NCBI RefSeq assembly: GCF_030272615.1
Contig: NC_081406.1
Coordinates: forward strand, 189,995,391 to 190,059,390
Origin: Cryptomeria japonica
Lineage: Eukaryota; Streptophyta; Pinopsida; Cupressales; Cupressaceae
DNA: 64,000 nucleotides
Direction of reading: 5' to 3'
Of this stretch, positions 36,413-48,990 are shown one piece after another. A program made the position numbers and the translations under genes. Each line of letters opens with the position of its first letter. The first letter of the stretch is position 1. A model generated the notes under the pieces. The model was not told the origin of the DNA. It saw nothing but the letters and a program-made list of their open reading frames with translations, and did no database searches.

Positions 36413-37348
36413 TGTTGGAAATTGACACTCAATTGGCTGGTTTTGTTGTCATTGATGGCAACATGATATTGTGTTCTGACTTCATGTTTTGGTTCAATTG
36501 TGTACCAATAGACACTTCACTGACACTACACCGACACTGGCAACGACAAGACATAAGGATTTTTTTGGTTACCGGCAATGCAGGCCGACATGGTTTAGAA
36601 TATGGTTATCGATATTGAAGGTCGACATCTCTTGAATTAAGCATCGACAATTGTTCTTAATATTTATGCATTCATGTTATCTAGCCGACATGTAATTTGA
36701 TATTGTATATATCTTTGTAAGCCGACATAAGGCATAATAATTTATATAGGGTATATAGGTCAGTTGAATTAGATCATTTTGAAAAAGACACAGAAATAGG
36801 AGATTATGGATATGCGAATATAATATGATCCGAAATATATTAGAGAGATTATGTATGTGAGGAAATTCATGTAAGGGTTATTTCGGTAAAGGGTTTAGGG
36901 TTTCAGATCGAAACAAACAGAGCTTAAACCAGAACTATTTTCTGGCATAGAAGATGCTATCTTAGCATTTCAACACTTCTCTGGATTGTAGTTTGGATTT
37001 TTATGTAGTCAGTGAGGCTCCTTTTGTGATTGAGCAGTGTGCTCTAGGCTGTAAGCCTTCTTGCAAGTGCAGGCCCCTCATATTCTATAATATCTCTTCT
37101 TATGGCCAGTGGATTGATATTATGGGTCACAAATCCCACTGTGGTTTTTCCTCTTTGAGTTTTTCCATGTATAATTTTATGTGTTATGATTCTCATTTAT
37201 ATGATTGGCTTATTGGTTTCTTTACTTCTTTCAATTCTGTATGTACTGGTATACCAGTTGATGTATTCATGTTTTAATAAGGCTAAAATTGATCCTTCTG
37301 GAATAACACTAATTCACCCCCCCCTCTCATTGTTATTGGATTCCAATA
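36413..37348 (+). repeat. Element D 5' LTR
   Basis: 936 bp starting TGTTGGAAATTGACACTC and ending GGATTCCAATA (CA decayed to TA). It matches 58202-59151. It includes TTGTCATTGATGGCAACATG near the start and a short C run before the end. Confidence 0.9.
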
Positions 37349-37350
37349 AT

Positions 37351-37362
37351 TATTATCAGAGC
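37351..37362 (+). promoter_or_regulatory. Element D primer binding site
   Basis: TATTATCAGAGC lies two bases after the LTR end and differs at two positions from the canonical TGGTATCAGAGC site for tRNA-iMet. Confidence 0.8.
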
Positions 37363-37379
37363 CTTGTGCCTCAGAGGAA

Positions 37380-38416
37380 GTTTAACCACTTGAAGAAGAT
37401 CCTGAATCCGAAATCTATGAATATGGCTTTGGAGAAGCAACTTGAGATGGCAATTGAAGATTATGATGTTGAAAGGTTGAAGAACTTAAAGATACAAGAT
37501 AAATTGAATTATGCTAAGGAATTCATTATTGTCCTACAAAAGAGGCTATCATCTGTTCAAGCTAGGAGGAAGGAACTTTTGAAAAGTTAGCATGATTAAG
37601 AGAAAGATGCACTTAAGGAACAATGTCAGAAATTAAGTCAGGAGAACATGGTTATGAAAAATGAAATGCAAGTTATAACTATGAGGATGCCTAAGGATAT
37701 TAAGGACCAAAAGAAAAAGGAAGAAAATCTTGATGTATCCCTGTAGAACAAATTAGAAGAATGTGGTAGGTTGGGTCATGAGAATGATATGTTGAGAACT
37801 GATCTAGTACAATCCCAGAGTAATGAACAAAAGCTTGAGAGACAAATGATAATTCTAAGAGAAGATCTAACTACTACAAGTGAGTATAAAGAAAAATTCA
37901 AAATTAGCTCATCACAACTAGATGAGTTATTTAAGAGACAAAGGTAGATTGGAGATTCCAGTGAATTTGGATTTGAGAAAGGATAGAGTTCCGGTACTGC
38001 TAATGAAGATCAAAACCACAAGGCACTAGTAAGGTAATTCAATGCTTATAAATTTAATAGTAGATGTTTTGTTTGCAATAGATTTGGTCACATGGCTAGA
38101 CAATGTAGAAACAGAGCAAATCAGAACACTGATTCTACTCCCGGTAAATGTTTTAAATGTAAAAGTATGGTCATAAGACATAAGATTGCAGAATGAATGT
38201 TAAATGCTATGAATGTGGAAAGTTTGGACATATGGCTAATCAGTGCAGGTCAAGCAATTTTACCAGTTTTAGAAAAGCAATTCAAAGGAATAATGTTACA
38301 TGTTATGCATGTAATAAGGTTGGACATATTGCTAAATTCTATAGAAGCCGAAATCCACCAGCTAGTAATGAAGGATCAAATGAGAAAGGGAAAGATAATT
38401 CTAGTGAAATCCGGTA
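37380..38416 (+). pseudogene. Element D gag-like coiled-coil and zinc-knuckle ORF
   Basis: The frame is Lys/Glu/Gln/Leu-rich (probable coiled coil) from about 37410 to 37950. It has TAG at 37588, 37744, 37945 and 37984 and TAA at 37597 and 38035, and needs a frame change near 38165. Four CCHC knuckles follow: CFVCNRFGHMARQC (about 38077), CFKC...GH...DC broken by the frame change and a TAA, CYECGKFGHMANQC (38209) and CYACNKVGHIAKFY with the last Cys lost. The layout equals that of A. Expected role: capsid and nucleocapsid protein for RNA packaging. It is not functional as it stands. Confidence 0.75.
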
Positions 38417-38791
38417 ACTGAGGCAGAAGCCTTAGGGGTAGGCAAAATTCATGAAGATGGTGCATATGCCCCGGGAAGAGGTTCTGGAAGATGTTCCAGA
38501 TATTGGAGATCATTATCCGGCATGGATATGTTCTATGCGAGATTTGGTATCTTTCACCGGCAGTCATTTATGTCAATAGAAGATTAGGTTTTTTCATGGA
38601 GGTTAAAAGGTTGAATTCACTTCATTATTGATCACCTTACATTCAGAGCGATTTTAGAGCGATTAAGAGCGACTAAGAGAGATCAAGCATTTCAGAGCAA
38701 TCAAATTTCTTCTTGAGCGATTTCACTGACATAGGGAAGAATTTGTTGGAGGTTTTCATCGAGAGAAATCAAAAGGTATTTAGATTTAAAC
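38417..38791 (+). other. Element D spacer between gag and ORF2
   Basis: No coding sequence recognised. A short repeated phrase (GAGCGATTTTAGAGCGATTA and similar) occurs at about 38646-38725, including GAGCGATT and AAGAGCGACTAAGAG. Confidence 0.5.
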
Positions 38792-39641
38792 ATGGAAGCA
38801 GGATCATCATCTATTCCTATTTTTGTTGCAAACCTAACTGTAGTAGAGTTCAAGGACTACCCCAGGCCAATTTTCAAGCAGTATTCGCATGTGGCTACCC
38901 TGGAAGATTTGGTCGGAGCATTTTACCATGTTCCGAAGGGAGTTGTCTATGTTGAAGATGTTAGGGCATACATACATTGTCACATTGAGGACTTGGGTAT
39001 ATCAGAAATAAAGGGCATGTATATGAGTGAGCTGATGGGAGAATTTGGAAAGATCAAACCGACATACAAACATATTGAAGACTTAGGGTTTACCGACATT
39101 CTGGACATTCTGAAATTTGAAGATGAAATAATTAGGTATGTTTTGAGTAGAGTACATGGGGAATTTATATGGTTAGACAGACCTTACAAAATCACCAAGG
39201 AAGTCATCCGAGCAATCATTGGTTTACCATCAGTTGGGCAACATCCAAACAAGAAGGTTTAGAATGATTTTGTGAACAAGACTATAGACATGACATCTAA
39301 CAGGAGATCTATGAGAGTGAGCACTATTAGCGACATAGACATCATATTCGGTAGCACGATCATCGAGTATAAGGTAACTCAGTCAAACCGATTGAATTTT
39401 GTTTCCAGTTCCTGCATTTTGGCTGTATACAAAATGATGAGAGAGGATGTGAAATTGGATATGTGTGGTTGGATGTTAGATGAATTGTTACTAAACCTAG
39501 GGAAGATAAAGGTAGATAAGAAGGGAACCTTCCGGTATGGAAACTTAATAGTTTGCTTAATGTTATATTTCATGAATGATATACCCGGTTTCGGTAAAAG
39601 GCAATGGGCATTTGACATCCCGGTAGGGAGACAATTGAAAC

Positions 39642-40423
39642 TGTAGACACCCAAAATTGTCCAGTCTAATTAAATAAATATTTTATTTATTTAATTATCT
39701 AAGCTTAATTCTTCTATTAATTAAATAAATCTTTATTTATTTAATTAATTCATTTATCCTCTTCTAGCCTTATTTCTCATTTAAATAAATACATTTATTT
39801 ATTTAAATTATACTTTTCCTAAAATAAATAAATATCTTATTTATTTAATTGATCCCACTTCTTCTATTAATTAAATAAATCTTTATTTATTTAATTAATT
39901 CATTAACCTTTTCTACCCATGACACATGTCATTCATCTCTTAATTCATACACTACCTACCCCTTTCATTATTTTATTATTTCTTTTACCTACCCTCTAAT
40001 CATAGCCGACCTCCTTGTACACCTCTCAATCTTATCCCTCCATTTCATATAGTGTCTTCTATATAAGAGCATGTTTCCTTCATTATCAACCCTGGCTAAT
40101 CAATTTATGCACTTGACTACACTACGCTTTTGACATATACGATCCTACTTGCAACCACATTCCGTTCTTTGTTGAGCTCTTGTGCACATAAAATCTAAGA
40201 GCAAATATATCAAGCAAGATCAATGGAGATAGGAAGAATGGAGATCCAAAACCCTATTGGACATGTGATGGTATAATCTTTGTGATTTCATTTGATTTGC
40301 ATTGTCTTAGGTAATCTTCATATGTTATGGTGGATCTTTGTTGTTGTTAGGCTAGGGTTTTGTGGTTGAATTCATTTAGCCTTTCAATATTGTTATTATT
40401 GTTATCCATTTTCACCATATACA
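39642..40423 (+). repeat. Element F 5' LTR
   Basis: 782 bp. The first 260 bp hold five A/T palindromes, such as 39667-39697 (14 bp arms) and two copies of ATTAATTAAATAAATCTTTA with its complement (39716-39749 and about 39866-39899). TATATAAGAG at about 40059-40068 is a probable TATA box, so transcription would start near 40090. Confidence 0.95.
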
Positions 40424-40450
40424 TTTTGGCGCGCCTGGTGGGACTCTTGT
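40424..40450 (+). promoter_or_regulatory. Element F primer-site region
   Basis: TTTTGGCGCGCCTGGTGGGA directly follows the LTR. TGGCGCGCCTGG is the likely primer binding site. I cannot assign the tRNA. Confidence 0.7.
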
Positions 40451-42684
40451 CCCTTTTTGCATTTAACATCCTTGTTGCAGATTTTGTGTTTTTGAAGCTG
40501 TAGATTTGACATTTTTGACAACATTTTGATATTTTCGCATCTGCGCACTTTCGGATCATGTTTTTGATTTTCTGGCGCATCTGCGACATCTGAAGTCGTG
40601 TCTATGTTATCGACAACATTTTATTTTGCAGATTTTGGAAACCACGTTTGTGTTCATAAGTCACGTCTGAGGTGTTTTTAGACATGTTTGTGTCCAGAAG
40701 TCGCGTCTGGGTTCTGTAGCAGCGTCTGTGTCTCACAGAACCGTGTCTGCATCATAAAGTCATGTCTGTGTCTAAGGTAATCGCGTCTGTGTGCACCAGT
40801 TTCCAATTTTGAGTTATTGATTTAGTTTTGGGTTTTGCATTTAACGTTTCAGATCTGGTTTATTTTGAGCTAACATTTTCAGATCTAGCTAACGAAATTG
40901 GTGCAGCTTGTCTTCAAAGCAAAATCATATGGTTGAAGGCCCCTATTTCACAAAGTCTTTTGGATCTAAAATTTACCTAACTTGTGTGCTTGCAAGAATG
41001 GGTGATCATTTGAAACAATCCAAACTACTAACAACTCTTTGTTGCAGGTCCTTGGCAAGGGTTTTTAGATTTTCTTTTATTGTGTGCCTTGTTTTCATAG
41101 ACTAGCAAACACTTCAATTGGTGCACTAAAATTGAATCATTGTCTTTTGTGTCTTGAGCAATAGGCTCTTTTTGTTTAATCTTTAGAGGGCTTGTCTTCT
41201 CGTGTGGTCATTAGGACTACTAGTGAGAAGAGAACAACCCAAGTGGTAGCAAGGAAAACCCACCTCTTCCAAACCACTATAAACAACTGTATTCATGGTG
41301 AAAACCATGGATAAAGTGTGCTGATTAGTTCATACCGACACTATGTCTCCCCATAAACCCGTTTGATCAAATTTATTTGATCATTTGTAGGGCGTAACCC
41401 CTACCAACTAGGAGCCTTCTGTATTTATAGAGCTGAAAGTGCCGCATGTATGGCCACACGAGCGGATGCCCTTACTAGCACCTTTTTGTTTTAGAAGCCC
41501 AAATCCTTCTAGATGTTGGGGCAGGAGGTTGGACCTTTGGTAGCGGCCCACACACATACGGTTCTTAGTAGAGATACAAAGTTCACCATGGGGAGTTTTC
41601 ATGGGGACTGATGCTTGGCTGACCCGAGAAGTGAGTGCCGAAGGTGGAGCCGGTGAGGTCAAGCATCTAAGTATCCGCTCTGAATAGCATAGCCTCGGGG
41701 GTAAAACCCCATGTGGGATCAACAACTATTGTCTTGGCCAGCCATAAGAATTGTGCTTGACTTATTTTAAACATTCAGAACATTCAAGACCAAACAGCAA
41801 AACATTGTGTCTTTTGTGTCTTCAAATGTATGCAAAACATTTTTTTTACATCAAACAACACACTTTTCTTGGAGTCATTTTGAGTCTAGACACTTGCAAA
41901 CATTAGGTCTTCATCAACATTGTGTCCTCTTGTCACGAAAAAATAGTCAAACAGTCAGATTTGGTCACAACAAAACAACTTCACAGATTGGAAAAAATTG
42001 CACAAATTTTGCAGAAACGCGTCTGTGTCTGACATAATAGCGTATGTGTTGTATAACCACATCTGTGAAGGGCAGAAACACATCTGTGTTTCCAGAATCA
42101 ACAGTGCATTTTACAAAAATATTAGAAGTGCGTCTGTGTTAAACAGAACCACGTCTGTGTCAGGAAATCGCGTCTATGCAGTATACAGGGGCGTCTATGT
42201 TCAGAATTGAAACAAAAAACTTTTACAGTCCAGGTAACAAACACAGTTAGTTTCGGCATTCTTGAGCTTCCTAGGGTTTCATTTAGCATTCAACTTGTCT
42301 TTGGGTCTCACAAAGTCCATCATTGCTTTACACCTCACATTGCATTCACATTTGTCTAAACTTGAGTCAAAAGGTCACTTGCTTGTCCTCATCATACTTT
42401 GTCAACACACTACATACAACAACACTTTGCTAAGTGGTCCCTCATCAAGGTCCATCACCTTTGGGTCTCATTTGGTCTTACTTAGAGTCAAGGTCAACTT
42501 ACCTCATCAAGAGAAACTATCCTCTCTTTGGAAGTCACACCTACTCTACTACATACATACTTGGTCTTACACTTTGGACATTGCAAGTACACCTCAGATT
42601 CATTTACATTCCATCCAACTCTTGGTCTTCCATACTTTTTTCATTTTTCATTTAGTCTCGCACATCTCGGTCAATACCTAGTTC
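40451..42684 (+). other. Element F leader with dispersed CGTCTGTGT motifs
   Basis: 2.2 kb with no credible ORF before gag. About ten copies of a motif near CGCGTCTGTGT lie at 40540-40800, and eight more at 42013-42205. The block between them (about 41200-41760) is GC-richer and has clean hairpins: TGATCAAAT/ATTTGATCA (41364-41383), GTAGGG/CCCTAC (41387-41404) and GGGG/CCCC (41698-41710). The final 450 bp before gag is C/T/A-rich. Confidence 0.75.
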
Positions 42685-44331
42685 ATGGTTGAAACCCGTC
42701 TTCAAAAATCTAGAAGAGAAGCTAAAGAGGCTCAAGAGTCCGCAAACATGAGTTCTTATGAGTATGACAATGATATCTTTTTCAATTCTGATCATAACAC
42801 ATTACCTGACATGGATGCCTATATAAACATTCCAAATGCTAAGAACATGGACACTACAAACAACAATGATACACACAATGACAATATGGACAACTTTTTC
42901 GTACATTCAACAGATGTGGAAGAATCCATTATGGACCCCCGCTTCAATCGATTGATTGAGGAAATAATGAGGAGGGATAGACAATACTTCTTACAAATGA
43001 TGGCACAAAGTGGAGCCAAGATACCTCATGATTTTGACATGTCTCAAATAATGGAAAATCGACCTTTGCAACAAACTCACTCCAACATGGATCAAAGGAG
43101 GCCTAATAGTGGAGGAAATAGAGGACCACATATGGTACCTGAATCACCATCATCTTTGTTTCAAAAACCAGAGGTCCCACATACACATGGTCAAGCATAT
43201 GATACTCACCTTCGCAGACCATTATGGAAGTCTTATGCAGAAAGATATGCTCAATCACATACCAATGCTAAGGATCAACCACCAAAGCAATTGGATATTC
43301 GAAGGCATGCTCAAAATTTGGACACAAGGAAACCCCGTGTCAAATTTGGGGGCAACACATTAGAACATGACATGCCTGTAGAGTATGGTATACATGGACA
43401 AAATAGATATTTCATTCCTCAACATGAATCTATACCAAGTTGTCCGTATATGCAACATGCTCCTCCTCCAATTGGTGCCTCAAGCATGGGGCATGGTTCA
43501 AGAAGTCGATCTCCACCTAAGAACAATTTGGAGCAACAAATCAGGGACTTACAAAAGAAAATGGAGGACATAAATACACCAAAGCCAACATACACAATGA
43601 GAGACATATGTCCTTATCCATTTGACAAGAGAATTCCAATGCCTCCATTTCCTACACACTTTGTGACACCTAAATTTGATAAGTATAGAGGAAAAGGGGA
43701 TCCTAAGGCACACATAAGACAATTTTTCATAGCTTGCATTGAGGTAGTAGTAGAAGAGACATATTTGATGAGATTATTCCCACAAAGCCTAGGTGATCAG
43801 GCTATGGAATGGTTCTCCCAACTCCCACCTGGTATTAAGTCATGGGGTGACTTAGCAGAGGCATTTATTCAACATTTCTCCTACAACATAGAGACAGACA
43901 TATCAGTCACTACTTTGTGCAACACCAAGCAAAAAGAGGGAGTCTTTGCATCATTTTTACAAAGATGGAGGAATCTAGCCAGCAGATGCTCTTGTGAAAT
44001 TCCACAAAAACAAATGGTAGAAATGTTCACCCAAAATGTTAACAAAGACATTGGCTATGATCTAAGGAAAGCTTGTTTGTCCACCTTCAAGGACGTCATT
44101 GAAAAAGGCTTAGCAACAGAGAAGGTCCTAATTGAACAAGGAGTCATTAAGATATTCAAGGAAAACAAGGATGACTTTAAAGGAAGAGACAAGCCGAGAT
44201 TTTGGAATAAAAACAAGAACACAATCAATGATGGTGTTGTTGACGCTAACACAGTGCGACCCAAATTCATTTTTTCTGGATCAAGTTCTACAAACAATCA
44301 AGTGAATACTCAAACAACTTCCAGATCATGA
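42685..44331 (+). pseudogene. Element F gag
   Basis: 548 codons from ATG at 42685. The N-terminal 300 residues are low-complexity, Asn/Asp/Met/Gln-rich. The retrotransposon gag core is about residues 335-490, with PKFDKYRGKGDPKAHIRQF, then AMEWFSQLPPGIKSWGDLAEAF and the FLQRWRNLASRC block, the usual gypsy gag helices. It would form the particle capsid. A TGA at 44329-44331 ends it, but the same frame continues directly into gag's C terminus, so the stop is probably a lesion (CGA to TGA fits). I chose this ATG because it is the first in the long frame. Confidence 0.88.
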
Positions 44332-45180
44332 AGGAAGTACACTCCATTGGGAGAACCACTTGAGTCAATTTTCAAAAAGCTAGTGGCAAACAAGGTAATC
44401 ACAGTTCCAGATTTTACTCCATATGAACCAAACGTTAAACCAAATTGGTGGAATGATGATGAGTATTGTGAATTTGACAAGAGCAAGGGTCATAAGACAG
44501 AAAACTGTCATCGACTGAAGAACATCATACAAGATCTCATTGATAGAGGTGACATTGAGATTGAGGGACACTCATCCAATCAAGAACATGAGATGTTTAA
44601 GGAACCATTCCCAAAGCATGACAAGGGAAAAGCTAAAGCCATAGATGACCAAACCAACTATACCAAAGCATCCTATAACTATGATTCAACTATCAATCAC
44701 GTTTCGATGGACAATTACGTCTCTACCATTATCATCAAGGACAAAAACCCTGAGAATTCTACCCGGAGACCCAAGATTGTCCTAAAAGGTGTTGGATCTT
44801 CTTCCGAACCTACCTTTGAATGTAATGTCACAACCCGCCGAGGTAAATTCACTTTGCAAGGTGCTCTAGCTAAAAACACCGCTTCCTCATCAACCAAACC
44901 TGAGTATGATCTTGTAGAACAATTAGGGAAGACACCCACGCTTATCTCCATTCTTGAGCTCCTACGCATATCCCCCGCACATAAGGCCATTCTTGACAAA
45001 ATCTTGAGAGACACTACCGTTCCTACTGATCTGAATGTGGACCAGTTTCAAGCCATGGTGGGATACCTTTCCATTCCACATTCCCTTACATTCATAGAAG
45101 CCAATGACACCTCCGTAAGTCAGCCACATAATGCACCACTACACATTGAAGCCTTCATACACAAACATCGAATAAAATGA
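44332..45180 (+). pseudogene. Element F gag C terminus and linker to protease
   Basis: In frame with gag and pol. Near the start it has YCEFDKSKGHKTENCHRLKN, the knuckle-like Cys-His-His-Cys signature at the end of gypsy gag, followed by IQDLIDRGDIEI. The rest is a polar linker leading to the protease region. It ends with TGA at 45178-45180, again in frame with the next part, and CGA to TGA would explain it. Confidence 0.85.
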
Positions 45181-48100
45181 GTCCTGATAGATGGAGGAGT
45201 AGGTCTAAACATTTGTACATTGAGCACAATTAAACAATTGGGATATTCTGATAAAGTTGTGAATTCTACAAATCAAATCACTATCAAGGCATATGATGAT
45301 GAAGAGCGTTCATCCAAGGGCACAGTCACCTTACCTCTCAGAATTGGGCCAGTTACGAAGGATGTGGTCTGTCAAGTCCTAGATCTAGATCTCATTTATA
45401 ACATATTGCTAGGATGTCCTTGGATTCATGAAATGAGGGCAGTCCCATCTACATATCACCAATGCATTAAGTTTCCTCACAACGGAATAGAAGTAACAGT
45501 TAACGGTGATCCTAATCCGTTCATATACTGCAATAACCTAAGATTAAAAACTGAGACCATCATTCCCAGTAATCGCGAAGATGTTCCTTCTTCGGCATAC
45601 ATTGATCCTGAGTCATTAAAACCTTCAACATCAAAACAAGGTGAGCTTAAAGGCAAATTTCAAGACAAGGGCATGGGGGAATACACTTTAAATCAGACCA
45701 TGTACTTACAACAAGTCATGAGTTCCCCAAAAGAATATGGAAGACCACATCCTAACAAGCAAGTATCCATCATGGTACTCAAATGGGACCCTACTACCTT
45801 TCAAAGATGGCGCGAATTGGAAGAGGAAGACTTATACAAAATGCTTTACAAAGACATTGAAGATGACACACAAGATCACATCATTTTACCATGTGAGAAA
45901 TATGGCAAAGGCTTCAAGATTCTACAAAAATTCGGGTATGATGGAAAAAGCCCTCTTGGGTTACGAAAGGAAGGCATCATTGAACCTTTACAAACTGAAT
46001 TGACATTCAAAAAGGAACACTCGAAGGGACTTGGTTTCTTGACTTCTGAGGTCCACACTCAAAGGACAGGAGAAGCCTTACAAATCAAAGCTGCCAAAAT
46101 TCAACAAGAGGGTCGCTATTCCACAGACTCCAATGAATGGGAATGGGGTTCAGATAAATCCTCCAGTGACTACGAGCTCACCGAGATATTCAGAGAGCCA
46201 AATGAACCCACAGAAGAAGAGGAATTTTATAAAAATTTCAAAGTTGGTCAAGAAACAACCCATGAGGATTCCACACAGTCCTTGTCTCAAGGTCCTAGGT
46301 TGAAATCACATAGGATGAGAACCCCTGTCCCAGAATGCGCTACTAGTGATGATAATTTGGATTTGTTCGCGATTGAGACTAATGAGGAGAGTGCCATCGA
46401 TGACCTCGATAATTACCTTGACATACCTAAATATAACTGCATCTTCACTCTTAGCCCCGCTAACTTTGAAGACGTTAAAGGCCTTCCCCTTGTTCACCAC
46501 CAACTCATTGACTGGGATCATGAAGGACCTGCACAGTTTGACACATTCCAAAATGATGAAGCTTTTATTGACTATCTTGGCATACGAGATGATCTTCCTC
46601 CTGGGGACCATAAAGCGGGATACACTATAGAACTCAATAGCGTGGCATATTTTGGTAAGGGTGTCGGACCTTCCAGTCGCAAAAATGTGAAAATAAGAAC
46701 AAACCAAGGGTCTTATGGTGAAAACCACACTGTGGCACTGTCTGACCCCAAAAAAGTAAAAAGAAAGGATGTATCTAAGGGCGAAAACCTCTCTGAGGCA
46801 CCCGAAGATGGAAGGCTCGACATTCTCCCAGCATCATATGAGGAAAAGTCATCCATGTTGGTAGAGGAGACTATCAAAAAAAACATTGGTACAAAAGAGG
46901 TTCCACACAACATATTCCTAGCTCAATCGTTGACAAAGTCAGAAAGGTCAAAATTCATAAGTTTCTTCAAAGAACGACAAATCAACTTTGCCTGGTCATA
47001 CGCTGATATGCCTGGATTAGACCCGAATTTGGTAATGCATCATTTGACAGTTAAACCGGGGGCAAAACTAGTGAAACATAAATTAAGAAAGATGAATCCA
47101 CAAGTTGCATTATTGGTCAAAGCAGAGCTTGAGAAATTATTGGACGTCGGATTCATACGCCCAATTGATTATCCTGAATGGATCTCCAACTTAGTGCCTG
47201 TCAGTAAACCAGATCGCAGCATCAGAATATGCACAAATTTTAGAGACATTAATAAAGCTTGTCCAAAGGATGACTTCCCATTACCCAATATTGACTTGAT
47301 TGTCGATCTCATAGCAGGTCATGAAATGTTATCATTGATGGATGGATTCTCTGGTTATAATCAAATAAAGATCGCGCCCGAGGATCAACACAAAACATCA
47401 TTCACTTGTCCTTGGGGAACTTTCTGCTGGAATGTCATGCTCTTCGGGCTAAAAAATGCAGACGCTACATATCAAAGAGCCATGACTACTATCTTTCATG
47501 ATCTCATGCACGTAACTGTGGAAGATTATGTTGACAACCTCTTGGGCAAATCAATAGATAGAAATACACATATAGACATACTTTCAGTTGTCTTTGATCG
47601 GTTGGAAAAATACAAAGTAAGATTAAACCCCAAGAAATGTGTCTTTGGAGTAACCTCCGGGAAGCTCCTAGGATTCATTGTATCCAAAAGACGAATCGAA
47701 GCAGATCTAGCAAAAGTCAAGGCCATCTTGGAGATGCAACCACCAAGAAATATCAATCAACTTCAGTCTTTACAAGGCAGACTCCAGTCCATACGAAGAT
47801 TCATAGTGCAACTTGCAGATAAGTGTAATCCTTTTCAGCACTTGCTACATAAAAACATCAAATTCAAATGGGATGATAACTATCAACAAGCTTTCCAAAC
47901 GCTCAAATATTATCTACTGAATCCGCCAGTTTTGATGCCACCAGTTCCAGATCAGCCTCTGTTACTATACATATCAGCTACTCCAATAGCACTGGGGGCA
48001 CTCTTAGCACAACAAATTGCAGAGGGCAAGGAAAAAGCAATGTACTACATCAGTCACACATTGGTGGGATATGAGCTAAACTACACACCAATTGAGCGTG

Positions 48101-48432
48101 CATGTCTCGCCGTGGTCTTTGCTTTGCAGAAATTACGACATTACATGCTCACTCATAAGACTAAGTTGGTTACAAGAATCGATCCATTAAAATACCTTCT
48201 CAATAAAGCAACACTTACTGGGCAACTAGCCAAATGGCTAATGATTCTGAGTGAATTCGACATCGAGTATGTGGATAGAAAATCTATAAAAGGACAAGCC
48301 ATCGCAGATCAATTAGAAGATGCTCCCATGATAGATGATGTTCCTCTAAGTTCAGAATTTCCAAATGAATCCATTTTAACAATGTCACATGCAAAGCCAT
48401 GGCAACTGTACTTCGACGGCTCATACACATAG
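45181..48432 (+). pseudogene. Element F protease, G-patch, RT and RNase H
   Basis: 1083 codons in frame with gag. The protease active site VLIDGGVGLNIC lies at 45181-45216, straight after the stop. A G-patch (KILQKFGYDGKSPLGL) is near 45910-45965. RT runs from about 47040 with FIRPIDYPEWISNLVPV, LMDGFSGYNQI (first catalytic Asp) and YVDN at 47527-47538. The normal motif is YVDD, so the second catalytic Asp has become Asn and RT should be inactive. RNase H follows (LLLYISATPIALGALLAQQ). The frame stops at TAG 48430-48432, at the start of the second RNase H (WQLYFDGSYT), where CAG is usual. Confidence 0.92.
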
Positions 48433-48990
48433 CATGGGGCAGGAGCTGGCATCCTCTTTATAACTCCTCAAGGGGATTCTATACCAAAATCATACTGCTT
48501 ATCATTTCCTTGCACTAACAATATAGCAGAATATGAGGCATTAACAACTGGATTACGGATTGCAGTTCAGTGGAAGATCCAGGAACTTCGTGTTTTTGGG
48601 GACTCTCAACTTGTAATCCATCAAGCAACTGATGATTACCAAACAAAAGATGAAAAATTAATGCCTTAGAAACAAATGGTGGATGACCTGAAACAACACT
48701 TCACAAAGATAGATTTTGAGCAGATACCAAGAGAGCAGAATCGAGCCGCAGATGCCATGGCTGCAATTGCTTCACTAATTGATCTAACTTTAAATGAGAC
48801 ACGTTATGAGTTCTTGGTGGATAACCTTTTGGTTCCTTCATATGAAATCATTCCTACTGGATGATATGTGTTGTCGGTCCTGAGTCCTAGTTATATGGTT
48901 CCATTTTCACATACCTTCGTGACAATACCTTACCTCCTGATCTATCAAATAACCAACGTCGCACTTTCATTCGCCAATCCTCTCGATATG
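48433..48990 (+). pseudogene. Element F second RNase H and pre-integrase linker
   Basis: It continues in frame: HGAGAGILF, NIAEYEAL (catalytic Glu), VFGDSQLVIHQ (catalytic Asp) and REQNRAADAMA. This is the additional RNase H typical of the Tat lineage. There are stops at 48667-48669 (TAG) and 48862-48864 (TGA) and a frameshift between about 48865 and 48930, after which the integrase part is in another frame. Confidence 0.85.

Noticed and set aside
38197-38421. ORF overlapping the zinc-knuckle frame of D
   Set aside because: It is one frame off the CCHC-bearing frame and carries no motif.
42262-42681. 139-codon ORF just before gag of F
   Set aside because: Leader sequence rich in Ser, Leu and His with no family match. 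The adjacent gag ATG begins the real frame.
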